From NCBI GenBank assembly GCA_021399435.1, contig JAJTUP010000003.1, forward strand, positions 1,736,001-1,800,000: a stretch of 64,000 bases of DNA. The letters run 5' to 3'. A program made the position numbers and the translations under genes. The stretch's first letter is position 1. Each line of letters opens with the position of its first letter. Below the pieces are notes generated by a model. That model was given only the letters and a program-made list of their open reading frames with translations, made no database searches and was not told where the DNA came from. Shown here in pieces: positions 1 to 11,181 of the stretch. This DNA comes from Diaporthe sp. PMI_573. Lineage: Eukaryota; Ascomycota; Sordariomycetes; Diaporthales; Diaporthaceae.

Positions 1-2130
1 ATGCGAGTGTGGCCTGGTGCGATTTTAAACGATAACACAAGCCTACAAGCCCATTGTTTGCCTCTTCAAGGACAGCTCACTAGTCTAATACGTGTCATCA
101 TCTAGCAAGACGTTACACAGGATGTTGACCTGGCGTACGCCTGGCCCCGTGACGTACCAGGTCCCGTGATGATACAGAACATGTTCTAAGGGTTTACCAA
201 GATATTCATCAAGGCTTTTCGGTTACAAGAATGCATTTGTCAGACCCGGGGCGGATGGGTAGATGCTGCTTCAAACTTGGTTTCGGGTGAGGAATTTCCT
301 CTGCGTCATGCGACATTGACGCACATGGAGGACTGGTAACGAATGCTTCCGTGAAATAGTCTACATCACACCTATATGCGACGGACGGACAATGAGTCCA
401 TCCAATCCTGCGTAGAGATGAAAAGACGGGATATTTTCCCACAGCACTTGCGTCTCGAGGATGAGGGCCGCAGCCCCAACTTTCCAGATTTGCAATATGG
501 TAAGGCTTCGCCTCGTGGAGGTGCTGAACAGCACCAAGTAGTCCATCTTTAGGAGACGACAAATATATCCCACTTCGGCGCTGACTCGCCTCGAGGTTGG
601 TGGATTTGTCCATGAGTCGTCTCAGATTGCCCTAGCACGAGCCCTTGCCCTGTCTGCCTTGCATGATCCAGGAAATCGCATGGGAGCCTTTCAGCTCGGG
701 TTCTGGGCCAATACGACCGTGTCAACTGGGGTTGCAGTGGCCCTGGCGATGTCTCACTGGCGGTCTCAGCCGTGGAATCAATGGACGTCAGCCCAGGTGG
801 TTCTTCAGAGGTGGGTTCCAAGGAGCTGGGAATGTTTGCAGGCACACAGGCCAATCAAGGCCCTTGCTCTGTCTGTCGATGGAGGCAAAATGCGACCGAG
901 ACGGTGTCGCCGCGGGTTGCATGCATGTGACCCCGATATGACATGGTCGGCATGGGATCCGATAAGTAATCGAGTGAGAGCCTGGTGCGCTGAAAGAGCC
1001 TGGGCAGTGCCAAGCACCGCCAAGCGATAGCGGGATTCTGGAACCCTTCTGATGGGATCTCATAAGGTAATCAGCCTGGATGCGACCCAAGCAGGATAGC
1101 ATCGGGCTCTTGGCAAACTGCGGAGGCGTTTTCCTAGGCTCTGCTCGTAAATCGCTCGATCTGCACGAAGCACCAAGACCCGAGTCCCGATACTTTTTGG
1201 CCTCGGGTGGCTGCGCCATGCTCAGGAACGAGGCTTGAACTGCTGGGCTTCCGCTTCAAGCATCTCTTGTCCAAGGTGCTTGTTTGTGTGCCTTACAGAT
1301 TTCGTGTCCGATGTCATCTGGCCTACAAACATGCATTCACAGGCCTTTATACGTCAGGCCCCACTCCCAGAAGAACGGGTCCTATCAGCAAATTCATTCT
1401 CCAAACACTTTACTTCCCCAGATTTGGGCCCCATATCGTCAACTACCACGCGACTCGTCCCCACCCCTGCTGGCAGTGGACTCGCAGGTGGAGACGACTA
1501 CGCAGGCCACGATAAGCTGACCTCGGGCGAACACTCGGGGCAGGGGGGCGGTGCTGGGCGTGACCAACTGGGGCATCAGCGCCGCCGCTTTATCTCTTGG
1601 CAGTGCAACGTTCCCCAGCTCCTCACTGGCAGGACTTGCCTTTGCCGGAAAGCCCATTAGAAGATTTGATTGCTCGTTGAGACAGGGCAGCGGTGCAGCC
1701 GCCATCCTCTGTGGGTTGATTTGCACTATTGCCTGTCAAGGTTGCCACAGCTCCCAGCCCATCCCTGTGTGCCAAGCTGAAGGAAGCAGCCTGTCCCCCG
1801 GCCATTCGCTGAGGAATGTGCCTAGCACGCCATATCTGGCCCGGTTACCAGGCATGTTGCTGTATGTAGCTTTCTGGGCGTGAAAATGGAGTTTTCCAGG
1901 TGAGGTGGGGATGAATGCGCCTCTGTTATAAGCCGCGTCAAGCCCCAACGTCGCTCTTCTGGAGCAAAACTTATTGCCTCTGGACTGCTCCCTCCCGTCC
2001 TGCCCCCTTCGCTGTTGCCCGGCACTCCCAGACAGCTTCGATCTTGAGCGGCACAGCCAGGACTCGACCAGGTCCGTAGCAGGGTCAACATCTTCCCGAC
2101 AGACTGCTGGGACCGACTTGGTCAGCGAAA
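1..2130. other. Gene-free stretch, left edge
   Basis: No reading frame here has a recognisable domain, a signal peptide or consistent splice signals. Open frames are short and overlap on both strands, as expected of noncoding DNA of moderate GC content. The last few hundred bases are presumably the promoter and 5' leader of the amino acid permease starting at 2131. I see no repeat or transposon remnant. Confidence 0.5.
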
Positions 2131-4112
2131 ATGGGGTTCCTCGATTTCGTGAAGAGCGACGAGAAGCGCGCCTCCTCTGTTGAGGATGAGCGCGTTGTCT
2201 CCCATGGAGAGGTCGGTGAGGTAGAGGAGCCCGGCGACGACTTGCACCGTGGCATGAAACCAAGACAGCTGAGTATGTGGCCGAGCAACAGACAGCCGGC
2301 GAAAGGGCTCTTGGATGAGTTGTGCTAACCGTTACCTGCAGATATGGCAAGTCGAGCCCGTTCCGGAGCAATAACACCAGCCCACTCTTGGGGCCATGAA
2401 TATCGATTCGCGTGCTAACAGTACCCGCTTACCAGATGGCTATTGCCGGTGCTATCGGTACAGGTCTGATTATCGGATCCGGAACTGCGCTCAAGAACGG
2501 AGGCCCCGGATCCATGTTGATTGGATATGTCATCATGGGCTTCATCGTTTACATCGTCATGGTGGCACTCGGTGAGATGGGTGCATGGCTGCCGCACAAG
2601 AAGAGCTTCTCTGGTTACGCCTCCCGATTTGTTGATCCAGCACTGGGGTACGCCTGTCCCCGTTCTCCTCTCACCGGCCTCTGGCCCCATCATCTCCATG
2701 CTAACAATGGCCCGCCTGTAGTTTCGCAACGGGATGGAACTACTTCTTTAAATATGTGATCGTTTTGCCCAACAACTTGACAGTGACCGGTATTCTCATC
2801 TCCTACTGGCGGGATGACCTCAACGTGTCGATCTGGATCGTCGTCTTTGGCGTCGCCATCATTGCACTCAATGTATGAACCTCTGTTCTGTCATCGTCCG
2901 GAGGACACTCTCGACCGTCAAGCTGACCAGAATTGTAGCTCCTCCATGTCAGCTTCTTCGGTGAGGCAGAGTTCTGGATGTCGCTCCTCAAAGCCATCGT
3001 CATCTGCGCGCTGATCCTGATCTGCTTCATCATCGCTCTGGGAGGAGGCCCAGACCACCACCGAAGGGGCTTCCGATACTGGCAAGACCCAGGTGCGTTC
3101 AAGCAGTACAACAACATTGAGGGAGACCTGGGCCGTTTCCTTGGTGTCTGGGCATCCATCGTACAGGCAACCTTCGCCTACCTCGGCACCGAGCTGGTTG
3201 GTGTTGCGTTTGGCGAGACTCCAGACCCTCGCAAGAACGTCCCCCGCGCCGTGAGGCAGACACTGCTGCGTATCGTCTTCTTCTACGTCGCCGGCGTCAT
3301 CAGCCTGGGCATGGCAGTCCCTTACAACAACGCGAGACTCATCAGCGACACCTCCAAGGGAACGAGCGGCGCCGCCTCCCCCTTCGTCATCGCGGCCAAG
3401 ATCGCCGGTATTGGCAAGCTGGACAGCATCATCAACGGCTTCCTGCTCGTCTTCACCGTCTCCGCCGCCAACTCGGACATCTACCTCGCCGCCAGGACAA
3501 TCTGGGCCCTGGCCAAGGACGGCCAGGCCCCTGCCATCTTTCACAAGACCAACAAGAACGGTGTCCCCCTCGCCGCGGTCGCCGTCTCGTCGCTGTTCAT
3601 CGCGCTCGGCTTCATGAACGTAACCAAGGACGCTGCCACAGTATTCGGTTACTTCGTCTCGCTGGTCACCGTGTTTGGTGCGCTGAACTGGATCTCGATC
3701 CTCGTCAGCTACCACTACATGTTGCAGGGGATGAAGGCTCAGGGAATTCCCAGGAGTGTGATGCCGTACCGTAACCCGCTGCTGCCTTGGGGAGCGTACA
3801 TCGCGTTCGTGGTCACTGTTTTGGTCATCATCTTCAACGGATTTGCCGCGTTCATGCCATTCAAGATTGACAAGTTCCTGACGAGCTACAGTAAGCACCA
3901 GTCCTCTTCTTTTAGCCACCCCCCCCTCCATGTACTGTTTTTGCAGTCTTTCGAGGAAGCGATGCACTCCAAGTTCCGTAACCCGTTGCTAATACATCAC
4001 AGTTGGAATTCCGGTGTACGTTCTCAACATCTTCTGGTGGAAGATTTTCAAGAAGACCAAGAAGGTCCGCCCAGAGGAGATGGACCTGCAGACGGGGCGA
4101 CGAGATGGTTAG
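2131..4112 (+). CDS. Amino acid permease, YAT/APC family (INDA1-like)
   Basis: Plasma-membrane amino acid/proton symporter of the yeast amino acid transporter family. Exons are 2131-2272, 2342-2346, 2436-2647, 2722-2872, 2939-3890 and 4003-4112, giving 523 aa, close to the usual 520-580. A hydrophilic N-terminus of about 45 residues precedes the family hallmark AIAGAIGTGLIIGSG in TM1, followed by GEMGAWLP, the FATGWNYFFKY segment and the conserved FGEAEFW stretch, with about 12 membrane segments in all. Exon 2 is a 5-nt microexon (ATATG); it restores the frame between RQL and MAIAG and gives RQLNMMAIAG. The intron after it starts with GC (GCAAGT). Every intron has a recognisable CTAAC/CTGAC-like branch site. 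It resembles fungal INDA1-type general amino acid permeases; the substrate is not predictable. Confidence 0.93.
2347..2435 (+). other. GC-AG intron downstream of a microexon
   Basis: The donor is GCAAGT, the known strong consensus of the minor GC-AG class. A GCTAAC branch site lies about 20 nt before the acceptor ACCAG. It follows the 5-nt exon at 2342-2346, itself preceded by a normal GTATGT...GCTAAC...CAG intron at 2273-2341. No GT donor in this interval joins exon 1 to the conserved TM1 exon in frame. Confidence 0.75.
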
Positions 4113-4930
4113 GGGTCAACCAATGATTATAATATACCAAATGGTGGAATAAGACTTATTCCTGTACTTACTATGTGAGCTTACATAGCTACAAGGCCTC
4201 ATTTTATCGGCCGCATAGTAATCCGTTTCATTTTGGTGCCAGTGACAGGAATAAGTGTGCAGGAAAGATCCTTTGCAATTTTACGAGACTGTGTACGACC
4301 TCAATGTTGTGCACGCATCGACTAACTGAAAGAAAAGAGTGCTTGTTTTGATTCGTTACAAGTATTCTTGTTGATACAGAATCGAGCTGTTGGCGGCGTT
4401 CGGGTGTGTCGGCGGCCGAGGAGGCGGCCATGTCCACGGCTGAGGTCGGACCCGGACCGGCCATGTTACATGAACCCCATCGACTGGCGTCGCGTGCGCG
4501 GCCACACCGCGGCCGAAACGGGTCTTCGTGACCTAGAGCCCAGACGGGACAGATCGATTGGTCACCATACAGTCCCAATCTCAGTGAACTCTCTTACCTG
4601 CACTAAAACCTGCTACCCTTGGCCCGGAGTTATGACAACTTCGGTGGTCTCTGAGACGGTTTGCTCACCGTTCGCCGGTGCACCTCAGACACATGTGTTG
4701 GTGTTTAGGCCTGAAAAGATGTGTCAGATGTCAAATTCATCCTTCAAGCGGTGACAAGGTTGAGTCGAAACGGGTGCGGCCTGCTCCAGCAAATCCCTTC
4801 TTATATATGTTGGCCCCGCCATCAAGGTCAGACAGATTTGTATGTGCGTCATGCTTGAGATCCAAATTCACTTCAACTCGACACACTCGCTTACCCAAGT
4901 TACCCACACTCGTTAATACTTCACACGCCA
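4113..4930. other. Intergenic region with TATA-like motif
   Basis: No gene is recognisable. The first part is the 3' flank of the permease. The second part is the likely promoter of the small gene at 4931, with a TATATAT run at 4802-4808, about 123 nt upstream of its ATG. Confidence 0.45.
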
Positions 4931-5629
4931 ATGGCACCGAAAACACGGTCAAGATTCTTTTCCTGGTTTGGCAAGAGCTCCAAGAAAGGTGGCAGACAAG
5001 GTAAGCATCCTCGATGTGGGTTGCTGTTTGCTTTCTCTACCTCAGTGCATCCCAGGCACACCTCGATCACGAGAGCGTTATTGCCCCCGGCAGTCTTCAG
5101 CCATCCAGCGTGTCTCCTCAGAGTAGCTAAGACCTGGGGCATCTGCTTTTACCGTCCATCTTTCTACGACTGCAGCGTAAAGTTCTGACAGTCATTTCCC
5201 GATCATTTAGTAGACTTCGGAATAGCACCACAACAAAATCTAGGAGCGTCAGCCATGACCGGATCGGAGATTCAGAATTATTCAGGCAATTACATTGGTA
5301 CGAACAATTACAGTTATGGGTCTAATGGCCGGCCAAGACATGCAGCCAGACCTACCAGCAACACGGGCGACGACTTCAGTCGGAGTAGTCGCAACACCAA
5401 AAGACCAGCAAAAACTGGTAGCAATGCCCCGGTGACTGGACCCGACCAAAGCATGCCTGCCTGGGGGAAAGTTACACAGAGGGTTCATCACGGGAGTGAA
5501 GCTGGTGTTCGGTCTTCGAGCAACTCATACATGCCACCCTTTGGGGACGGCAATCCCCATCTTCAAGAATATTTCCAAGAGGACCCCAGATCGCGGGCCC
5601 ATTATGAGAAGTGGCTGCGTCAAGTTTAG
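4931..5629 (+). CDS. Hypothetical small basic, Ser/Asn-rich protein
   Basis: Two exons, 4931-5000 and 5211-5629, encode 162 aa. The 210-nt intron has a GTAAGC donor, a TTCTGAC branch site and a TTTAG acceptor, and joining it keeps the frame open. The N-terminal 23 residues are strongly basic (Lys/Arg clusters around an FFSWFGKSSKK core). The middle is rich in Asn, Tyr, Ser and Gly, and the C-terminus has a charged, probably helical tail ending in HYEKWLRQV. There is no signal peptide, membrane segment or known domain. The basic start suggests nucleic-acid or membrane-surface binding, but this is only inference. An alternative is a shorter protein starting at the in-frame ATG at 5255; the clean splice signals favour the longer model. 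Confidence 0.6.
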
Positions 5630-6337
5630 ACGCGCAACGAGGGTAAGGTGGAACGGATGTGCATCTGTATTTGTTGTACTTCAGAGCGAACACAGCGGGT
5701 CGTCTACATAGATAATTTGGTGGCTCAACAGTGTTAACGCACAAGCATGAGGATCAATCTGTTACAGAGCCTACGTTCTCTCTTGATGAACAGAAGACCT
5801 TGCTCCTGTCAATATTGTCCGGGCTGATCTCCGGTGACTGTACAACCGACAATGTTTCCGCTGTCCGGCTACTTTACAGGACTTGATATTCTCATGATTG
5901 ATAGAATATATGAAAATGCCTATACGAGCAGATGGAAACGACAATTGATCGAGACATTGCCAACTGACAACGTATTGCTTTACCCTCAATCCCCTTGTCG
6001 CTCCGTATGTGAGGGCTCAATGCCCTGGGCGCAGACAACGCGGATGTGAGAATTGGAAAGCTGACAATTTCTGAAATGATACAGTGCTACGGCAGGCAGC
6101 CGGGATTGTCTGTCGCCAAAGCTGGGTGATGCAAAGTCAAGGGGAATGTCGTGACTGCTAAGCTTCTCCGTATTTGCTTACTAAGCAGGCATATGCTCCC
6201 GACGTCGGGCGCGTGAAGTCGTCTACTTGAATGGACAGCAGCCCCGCCTCTTCTTGATTCACGTTGACCGAGTCGCCCTCAGTTCCGAAGCCCTTAGCAA
6301 TAATATTCTTGCATTCTTCTTCTCGAGTACCGCAACG
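5630..6337. other. Intergenic region
   Basis: No supported gene. Short frames on both strands lack domains. It probably holds the terminator of the small basic gene and the promoter of the glyoxalase-like gene. Confidence 0.4.
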
Positions 6338-7219
6338 ATGGCACCGACTCCGATTCTTGACCACGTCGTCATCCTCGTGCCCCACGAGATACTCACGAAC
6401 CTCCCACACTGGCTCACGGATGCTTTCACTGTCCTGGAAGGAGGACGCCACGCCGACGGCGTCACGGAGAACAAATTGATCCTACTTGAAGATGGGGTTT
6501 ACTTCGAGCTGATTGCGTTTGTTCCCGGTAAAGAAGAGGAGAGAAAGTCTCACAGGTGGGGCGCGAGACGCTCCGGTCATATTGTTGACTGGGCGAACAC
6601 GCTTCACAGCGAGGATGACCTGGAAGTCATCAGAGATCGGGTCAAAACCGCGAGCACGGGCATACAGTATAGCAGCCCTATCCCAGGAGGGAGGATCAAG
6701 CCTGACGGCACCGAGTTGAAGTGGATCATCTCGTCACCTCACCTGGACAAGCCAGCCGGCATCGAGGGCTTGGTGGGAGGAGAAGCTCCATTCTGGTGCC
6801 TCGATCGCACACCTAGGGAAAATCGAGTACCTTTCCACATCGGACACAACGTCAAACATCCATCGGGTGCGCTAGGAGTCCACCAGGTCTCGATCTTCGT
6901 TCGAGAGCAAGCTTTGTTTCAGTTGCTGAAGGCGACATATGATGCCCTCAACGGTAGTGAGGGAACAAAAGTCGAAGAAGCTACAGGCAGCCAATCATTC
7001 AGTTGGCCGATTGGAGTCCTAGGGTCTGTGGATGGCGGAGCATCGCAGGCTACTCTGCTCTTGAAACACATTGCACCAGGTAGCTCCACAGACAGTGGTG
7101 GTGACGTTTTCGTGAACGTCTCCCTCAAATCCAATGAAGACATTGGGTCAGTCGGGGGCCATTTGGGTGACGAGAAATGGAAGATTCAGTTTGATCTCAA
7201 GAAAGTGGCTAAATCCTAA
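6338..7219 (+). CDS. Glyoxalase-like domain protein (Glyoxalase_3 type)
   Basis: Single-exon gene of 293 aa. The frame is open upstream to 6227, but ATG 6338 is chosen because the family start, an ILDHVVILVP strand, follows directly. The early LDHVVI strand, a FELIAF strand and the VHQVSIFV strand in the second half fit the paired vicinal-oxygen-chelate modules of the Glyoxalase_3 (PF13468) family, which is common and mostly uncharacterised in fungi. The first metal ligand would be the His of LDHVV. No signal peptide is present, so it is probably cytosolic. The function is unknown; relatives are loosely linked to dioxygenases and glyoxalases, but no substrate can be assigned. No partner gene is evident. 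Confidence 0.85.
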   Translation: MAPTPILDHVVILVPHEILTNLPHWLTDAFTVLEGGRHADGVTENKLILLEDGVYFELIAFVPGKEEERKSHRWGARRSGHIVDWANTLHSEDDLEVIRDRVKTASTGIQYSSPIPGGRIKPDGTELKWIISSPHLDKPAGIEGLVGGEAPFWCLDRTPRENRVPFHIGHNVKHPSGALGVHQVSIFVREQALFQLLKATYDALNGSEGTKVEEATGSQSFSWPIGVLGSVDGGASQATLLLKHIAPGSSTDSGGDVFVNVSLKSNEDIGSVGGHLGDEKWKIQFDLKKVAKS

Positions 7220-7414
7220 ATTCTGATGAATGGTCCAGCACTTGAGACAAGGGCTTAGCGAAACAAGCCCGAATAAATTTCAATCAACAAAAACCATCGC
7301 GATTCGCGTCAGTCATTTTCATCAAGTGCCCAAACACCGTTGGGGGTTCCAGAATTACTCATCGGTGGCTTCCAAATCAAATCACATTCGGTGGTGCTTC
7401 CGTGTGAACGACCT

Positions 7415-7971
7415 TCACAAAATAATGTAATAGCCGGACCTCCCAGGCTTCCGGCGAGAGTCTCCACGGCCATCCGAAGAATGCGTCCTTCGCCGACGTG
7501 GTGGCGGTGCGACATGTTGTTGCTCAAGATTATATTGCCCGGGATCGTGCGTCTGAGGGTTTTGATGCATATGCTCGGGGTATGCCTGCTCCGGATATGT
7601 GTCATATGTCTTTGGAATCTGGGCCTGCCAGTCGTGCGGAGATGACCCATGGCGACTTGAATATGGAGTGACTTGTCTTCCTGTTGATGATGCATGGCTC
7701 TTTGGGGCATTAGAGCGGGATATATGATCATCTGAGGATCCTCTGTCTCCATTTGCTCTGTTGGGTGACCAGGAATGATGTGTGTTGCCCTGGAAGACTC
7801 AACTTGGGGACCCGCCTGAGAGTCAGAACCGAAGCCAGAGCCGGATTCGGCGCCAGAACCAGAACTGTAGAGATAGTTGGAAGGAGACGTGCGGGGCTCT
7901 TTCGCATCTGGATAGTTAGAGAAGTAATTAACCTGATCTTGGCCATAACTATAGTACCTCAAAGCGACCAT
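7415..7971 (-). pseudogene. Low-complexity hypothetical gene with a frame break
   Basis: From ATG 7971 the reverse strand reads a Tyr/Ser/Gly-rich protein (YYSYGQDQ, then SGSGAESGSGFGSDS) to about 7797. From about 7789 a different frame becomes protein-like: Ser/His/Gln-rich, with repeated TYDTYPEQAYPEHMHQ-like spacing and a PPPRRRRTHSS tail, stopping at 7415-7417. The first frame also stays open but turns compositionally odd there. Either a 1-nt indel near 7790 breaks the gene or an intron is used: a CTTCCAG acceptor lies exactly at the transition, but no donor at a normal distance preserves the Gly/Ser part. An intron from the GTTAAT donor near 7923 would be in phase but would remove it. 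The product is unknown; the gene itself is uncertain. Confidence 0.35.
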
Positions 7972-8794
7972 CCCATGACTTGTCCAAGCTCAGAAGTTCA
8001 ATAAGGACACCAAGAACACGTCTTTGCTCTAAACGCTGAACTCACGCATCAACCTAGGTAGGGCCCGGGTGGTTGTTGCACGTTCCACACTCAAGACCAA
8101 ATAATAATTCTCAACCACTTTACAACTATATTGCGATGCAGCCAACATATAAGACGTTGCGAGCCTGTGTATTTATGGCATACCGTAAGCAAAGCGTAAA
8201 AGTTTCCCGGTACAAATTTTCCCAGTATTGATATGAAATTGATCACGGAAATTGCAACGTCGATAAGTTTCTGCACGACCTGCGACTCTTGATTGAAATT
8301 GCCAACTGTATCAATACATGGCCACAGCGGTAGAATCTTTCGTTACGCCAGGGTGCCACCTCGGCGGGATCTATGGAGCAGCCGAAGGTCTGCCACGGGA
8401 AGATCTCTGATCCATGACTCCGGTTTTGTGGCTGCCTTCCGGCCACCTGCCACACGAATCAGGACTCGAAACAGAATTTCCAGGGCATATCAACAGAGGT
8501 TCTATTGGCTGGCGGTCATTCTCAGTGTTAACGCTATTACCAAGGCAGCTCGGCAAGCACAAGAGCCCGAGAAAATGGGCCCACTACGATTCAACAATGT
8601 GGACCGGCTCCACAGCGCGTCACTTTGATACGTAGAACAATGCAACGGAGAGCCATTCCAAATGGTATTTTTGAACTATACACATATCGAATCATCTTTT
8701 CGACAAAACTGATCTCTACTTCCGCATCGCGCAGTGAAGCAATAATTCAAACTCCAGAAAAGCTCCATCAGCTCCTCTGAGTAGCGACAGAATC
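7972..8794. other. Intergenic region
   Basis: No gene recognised. It lies between the start of the reverse low-complexity gene and the start of the NmrA-type gene, so it probably contains both promoters. Confidence 0.4.
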
Positions 8795-9907
8795 ATGGGT
8801 AGCGTCGAGAACAGGATTCTTATCACCGGCGCTTCGGGGCAGTATGGACGTCTCGCGATTGACGGGCTTCTGGCGAAAGGGATCCCTGCTTCCTCACTAC
8901 TCCTTCTAACCCGGGATCCAGCAAAGCTCTCAGGCTGTGCTTCACAGGGCTCGTCTATTCGGCAGGGGTCGTTCGATGATCCTGTAGACACACTCGCGGA
9001 GGCCTTCACAGGAGCTGATACAATGCTCTTCATCAGTACCAGCAGGGCCGGGAAGAGGCTACCGCAGCACCAGACGGCCGTAGATGCTGCTGTCAAAGCA
9101 GGCATCAAGCACATTGTGTACACGTCGATTTTGTCTGCGCATTTGGAAAACCCCACCGCCCTTGTTGCAAGAGAACATCGTGCCACAGGTAACTGTCCCA
9201 ACCACTTCTAACTTTGCCGCAAGTGAGCTGACTATCCCACACAGAGAAGATGCTGCAGGCTAGCGGCCTCTACTGGACCGCACTTCGTGATGCACAGTAC
9301 TCAGAGGCCCTAACCGACGTGGCTGGGCCCCCAGCTTTGAAGGCCGGGGTGTTTCGTGTGAATGCCGGGCAAGGCAAGATGGCGTTTATAAGCCGAGACG
9401 ACTGCGTTGGGCCCGCCATTAACATTCTCGCTGACCCTGCTCCCCATCGCAACAAAGCATATCACATCACAGGCCCCGAGCTCTTGTCTTGGGCTGACGC
9501 TGCGAAAATCATGGGAGAGGTTGCCGGAAAGACCTTACTTTACGAGCCTCTCACAGACGACGAGCAGCTTGCAATATTCGATGCGATGGGGATTCCGAGG
9601 GAGCCTATAGACGGGCTCGTGGTAAAGTAAGTGAAAATCAGCTTCTGTTCTGGTTTAATGACCATTTAGTCAGACCAATGGCGGTTATTTCCACGCGAGA
9701 ACCTAGAATAGAGAGTGGGAATGTTTGGCTAATTTCTCTTTGAAAAGTGGGAACCCTTGGAATAGCTCCGACATGGTGTCTTTCACAAAAGCAACCGCTC
9801 TGGGAGAGTTTGAGATCATATCAGATGATGTACAGAAACTAGCACTGAGAAAACCCAAGAGCTTTAGAGAGGTCTGCGAACAGCGCTTAGCATCGCTTAA
9901 GCAGTAG
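8795..9907 (+). CDS. NmrA-type NAD(P)-binding oxidoreductase
   Basis: Exons 8795-9188, 9245-9626 and 9748-9907 give 311 aa, typical of NmrA-like/QOR2-type atypical short-chain reductases. The N-terminus carries the Rossmann signature ITGASGQYG at residues 8-16, then a TRDP turn after the second strand. The middle contains GIKHIVYTS and the family segment LYWTALRDAQYSE. The C-terminus resembles the family's HITGPELLSWADAAKI and later SSDMVSFTKA motifs. Intron 2 is needed because the second exon runs into a stop at 9628 while the conserved tail lies beyond; its acceptor (TTTGAAAAG) is weak but keeps phase. Such proteins reduce quinones or sense the NADP state; the substrate is unknown. Cytosolic, no targeting signal. 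Confidence 0.85.
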
Positions 9908-10449
9908 CACGCAAAGAGGATGGGTTTCAATGTAATCAAAATAGGTACATTGCGCTTTCGAAAACAAGAGCCAATAGAAACACATAATAGATTCTGTTTT
10001 AATAATATTCTGAAGGAGTGGCAGTTTCTAAGCCTATCGTCATCCAAGAATCAACAGTTGCTTGAATTCGATGAGCTTTGTGAAGGTAAGTGCCGCTTTC
10101 CAAGTTTGGGGCTTGGAAACGTAATGTTACCCCCTTATTCCTTTGAACATATTTAGAAAGTATTAATGAAGGCCGCTTCCAAGGTGGGACACTAGCCACG
10201 TCGAATCAATACCAAGGCTTTCGGTCCAATCAAGTATCCTCAACGCGCGAGTAACATTGACAGTTGATATTAAAGAATCGGAACTGAACAATTACACATT
10301 CTATCTTCCTATGGTAAGCTACATGCTAGCTGGGACGCCCCCCACGCTGGTGTGAACGCAAGTCAATCAAACAAATGCAATGAAGTTTTCCTTGATGCCC
10401 CACTGGCCAGCCAGTCTTCAGAATGTTAATCCATGACCTCACTGGCAGC
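9908..10449. other. Intergenic region between convergent genes
   Basis: Lies between the stops of the NmrA-type gene (+) and the membrane protein gene (-). Only short frames without domains; nothing else recognised. Confidence 0.4.
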
Positions 10450-11181
10450 TCATGGTCCCTCGCCTTGCGACTTCTCCGATATTAAATCCGGGCCGACAGA
10501 TGGCCCTGGGTCAGTATGCATACGGATAAGCTCCGTGGGAAGACTCAAATGTTTCGGGGGGTCACTGCCCGAAGTTCTGAACATAGGGTGCGAAAACAGC
10601 GGCGGTGTTTTCAGTCGAATGGTGGGTGGTCTCCGAGGCACGTTCCCATCGTCTTCACTTCTCCGCGGCCTGTGAGACGGGTGCTTCTTTCCATTTAATA
10701 CCTGGAAGGTCCTCAGTACGTGCGCCTCTGCGGATCCCCAGTCTAGGCACCGCTCCTCCATCTCAGGCCCAACTTCAACGTCCGGATCACTGGCTTTTGC
10801 TCGCCCATGCCATGTCTTCGAACGGGATCGGGCCGGCCTTGTCCATTTGGTGCTTGCTTGGCCAGGGTAATTCCCGTCTGATGCCCGATTTTGCTGTGTC
10901 TTTCGGATGATCTTGTGGCGTTGCATTTCCTCCTCTACCATCAACCGCGAGCGCGTGAGTTTGCATCTGCGGTCGTGTTCGTCCCAGGTCAGTGTCGGGT
11001 CGCGTAATCGGGCCTCCTTGAATCGTCGCTGGGTCTTACGTCGCCGCTCGACGATCTTGAGTCCAACAAGTATTGCAGAAATGATGATGGCGACTCCAAC
11101 TCCGACGGATATGGCTACTGTTAACGTATGGCTGCCACTGTGGCCGGGCTCGTCATTCCTGGCGAGGATTCTAAGGTACAT
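10450..11181 (-). CDS. Hypothetical single-pass membrane protein
   Basis: Single exon of 243 aa. A short N-terminus (about 16 residues) is followed by one strong hydrophobic segment, residues about 17-43 (TLTVAISVGVGVAIIISAILVG), then a basic stop-transfer ERRRKTQRR. The rest is a long, charged, Pro/Arg-rich and probably disordered cytoplasmic tail. This N-out/C-in layout is common among small uncharacterised membrane proteins of filamentous fungi. No enzymatic domain or repeat is visible. No intron is needed. The start is the first ATG of the frame and puts the membrane segment close to the N-terminus. Function unknown. Confidence 0.65.
   Translation of the reverse strand: MYLRILARNDEPGHSGSHTLTVAISVGVGVAIIISAILVGLKIVERRRKTQRRFKEARLRDPTLTWDEHDRRCKLTRSRLMVEEEMQRHKIIRKTQQNRASDGNYPGQASTKWTRPARSRSKTWHGRAKASDPDVEVGPEMEERCLDWGSAEAHVLRTFQVLNGKKHPSHRPRRSEDDGNVPRRPPTIRLKTPPLFSHPMFRTSGSDPPKHLSLPTELIRMHTDPGPSVGPDLISEKSQGEGP

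Noticed and set aside
788..1219. 143-codon reverse frame near the left edge
   Set aside because: No recognisable feature, overlapping frames on both strands, no splice signals connecting it to anything.
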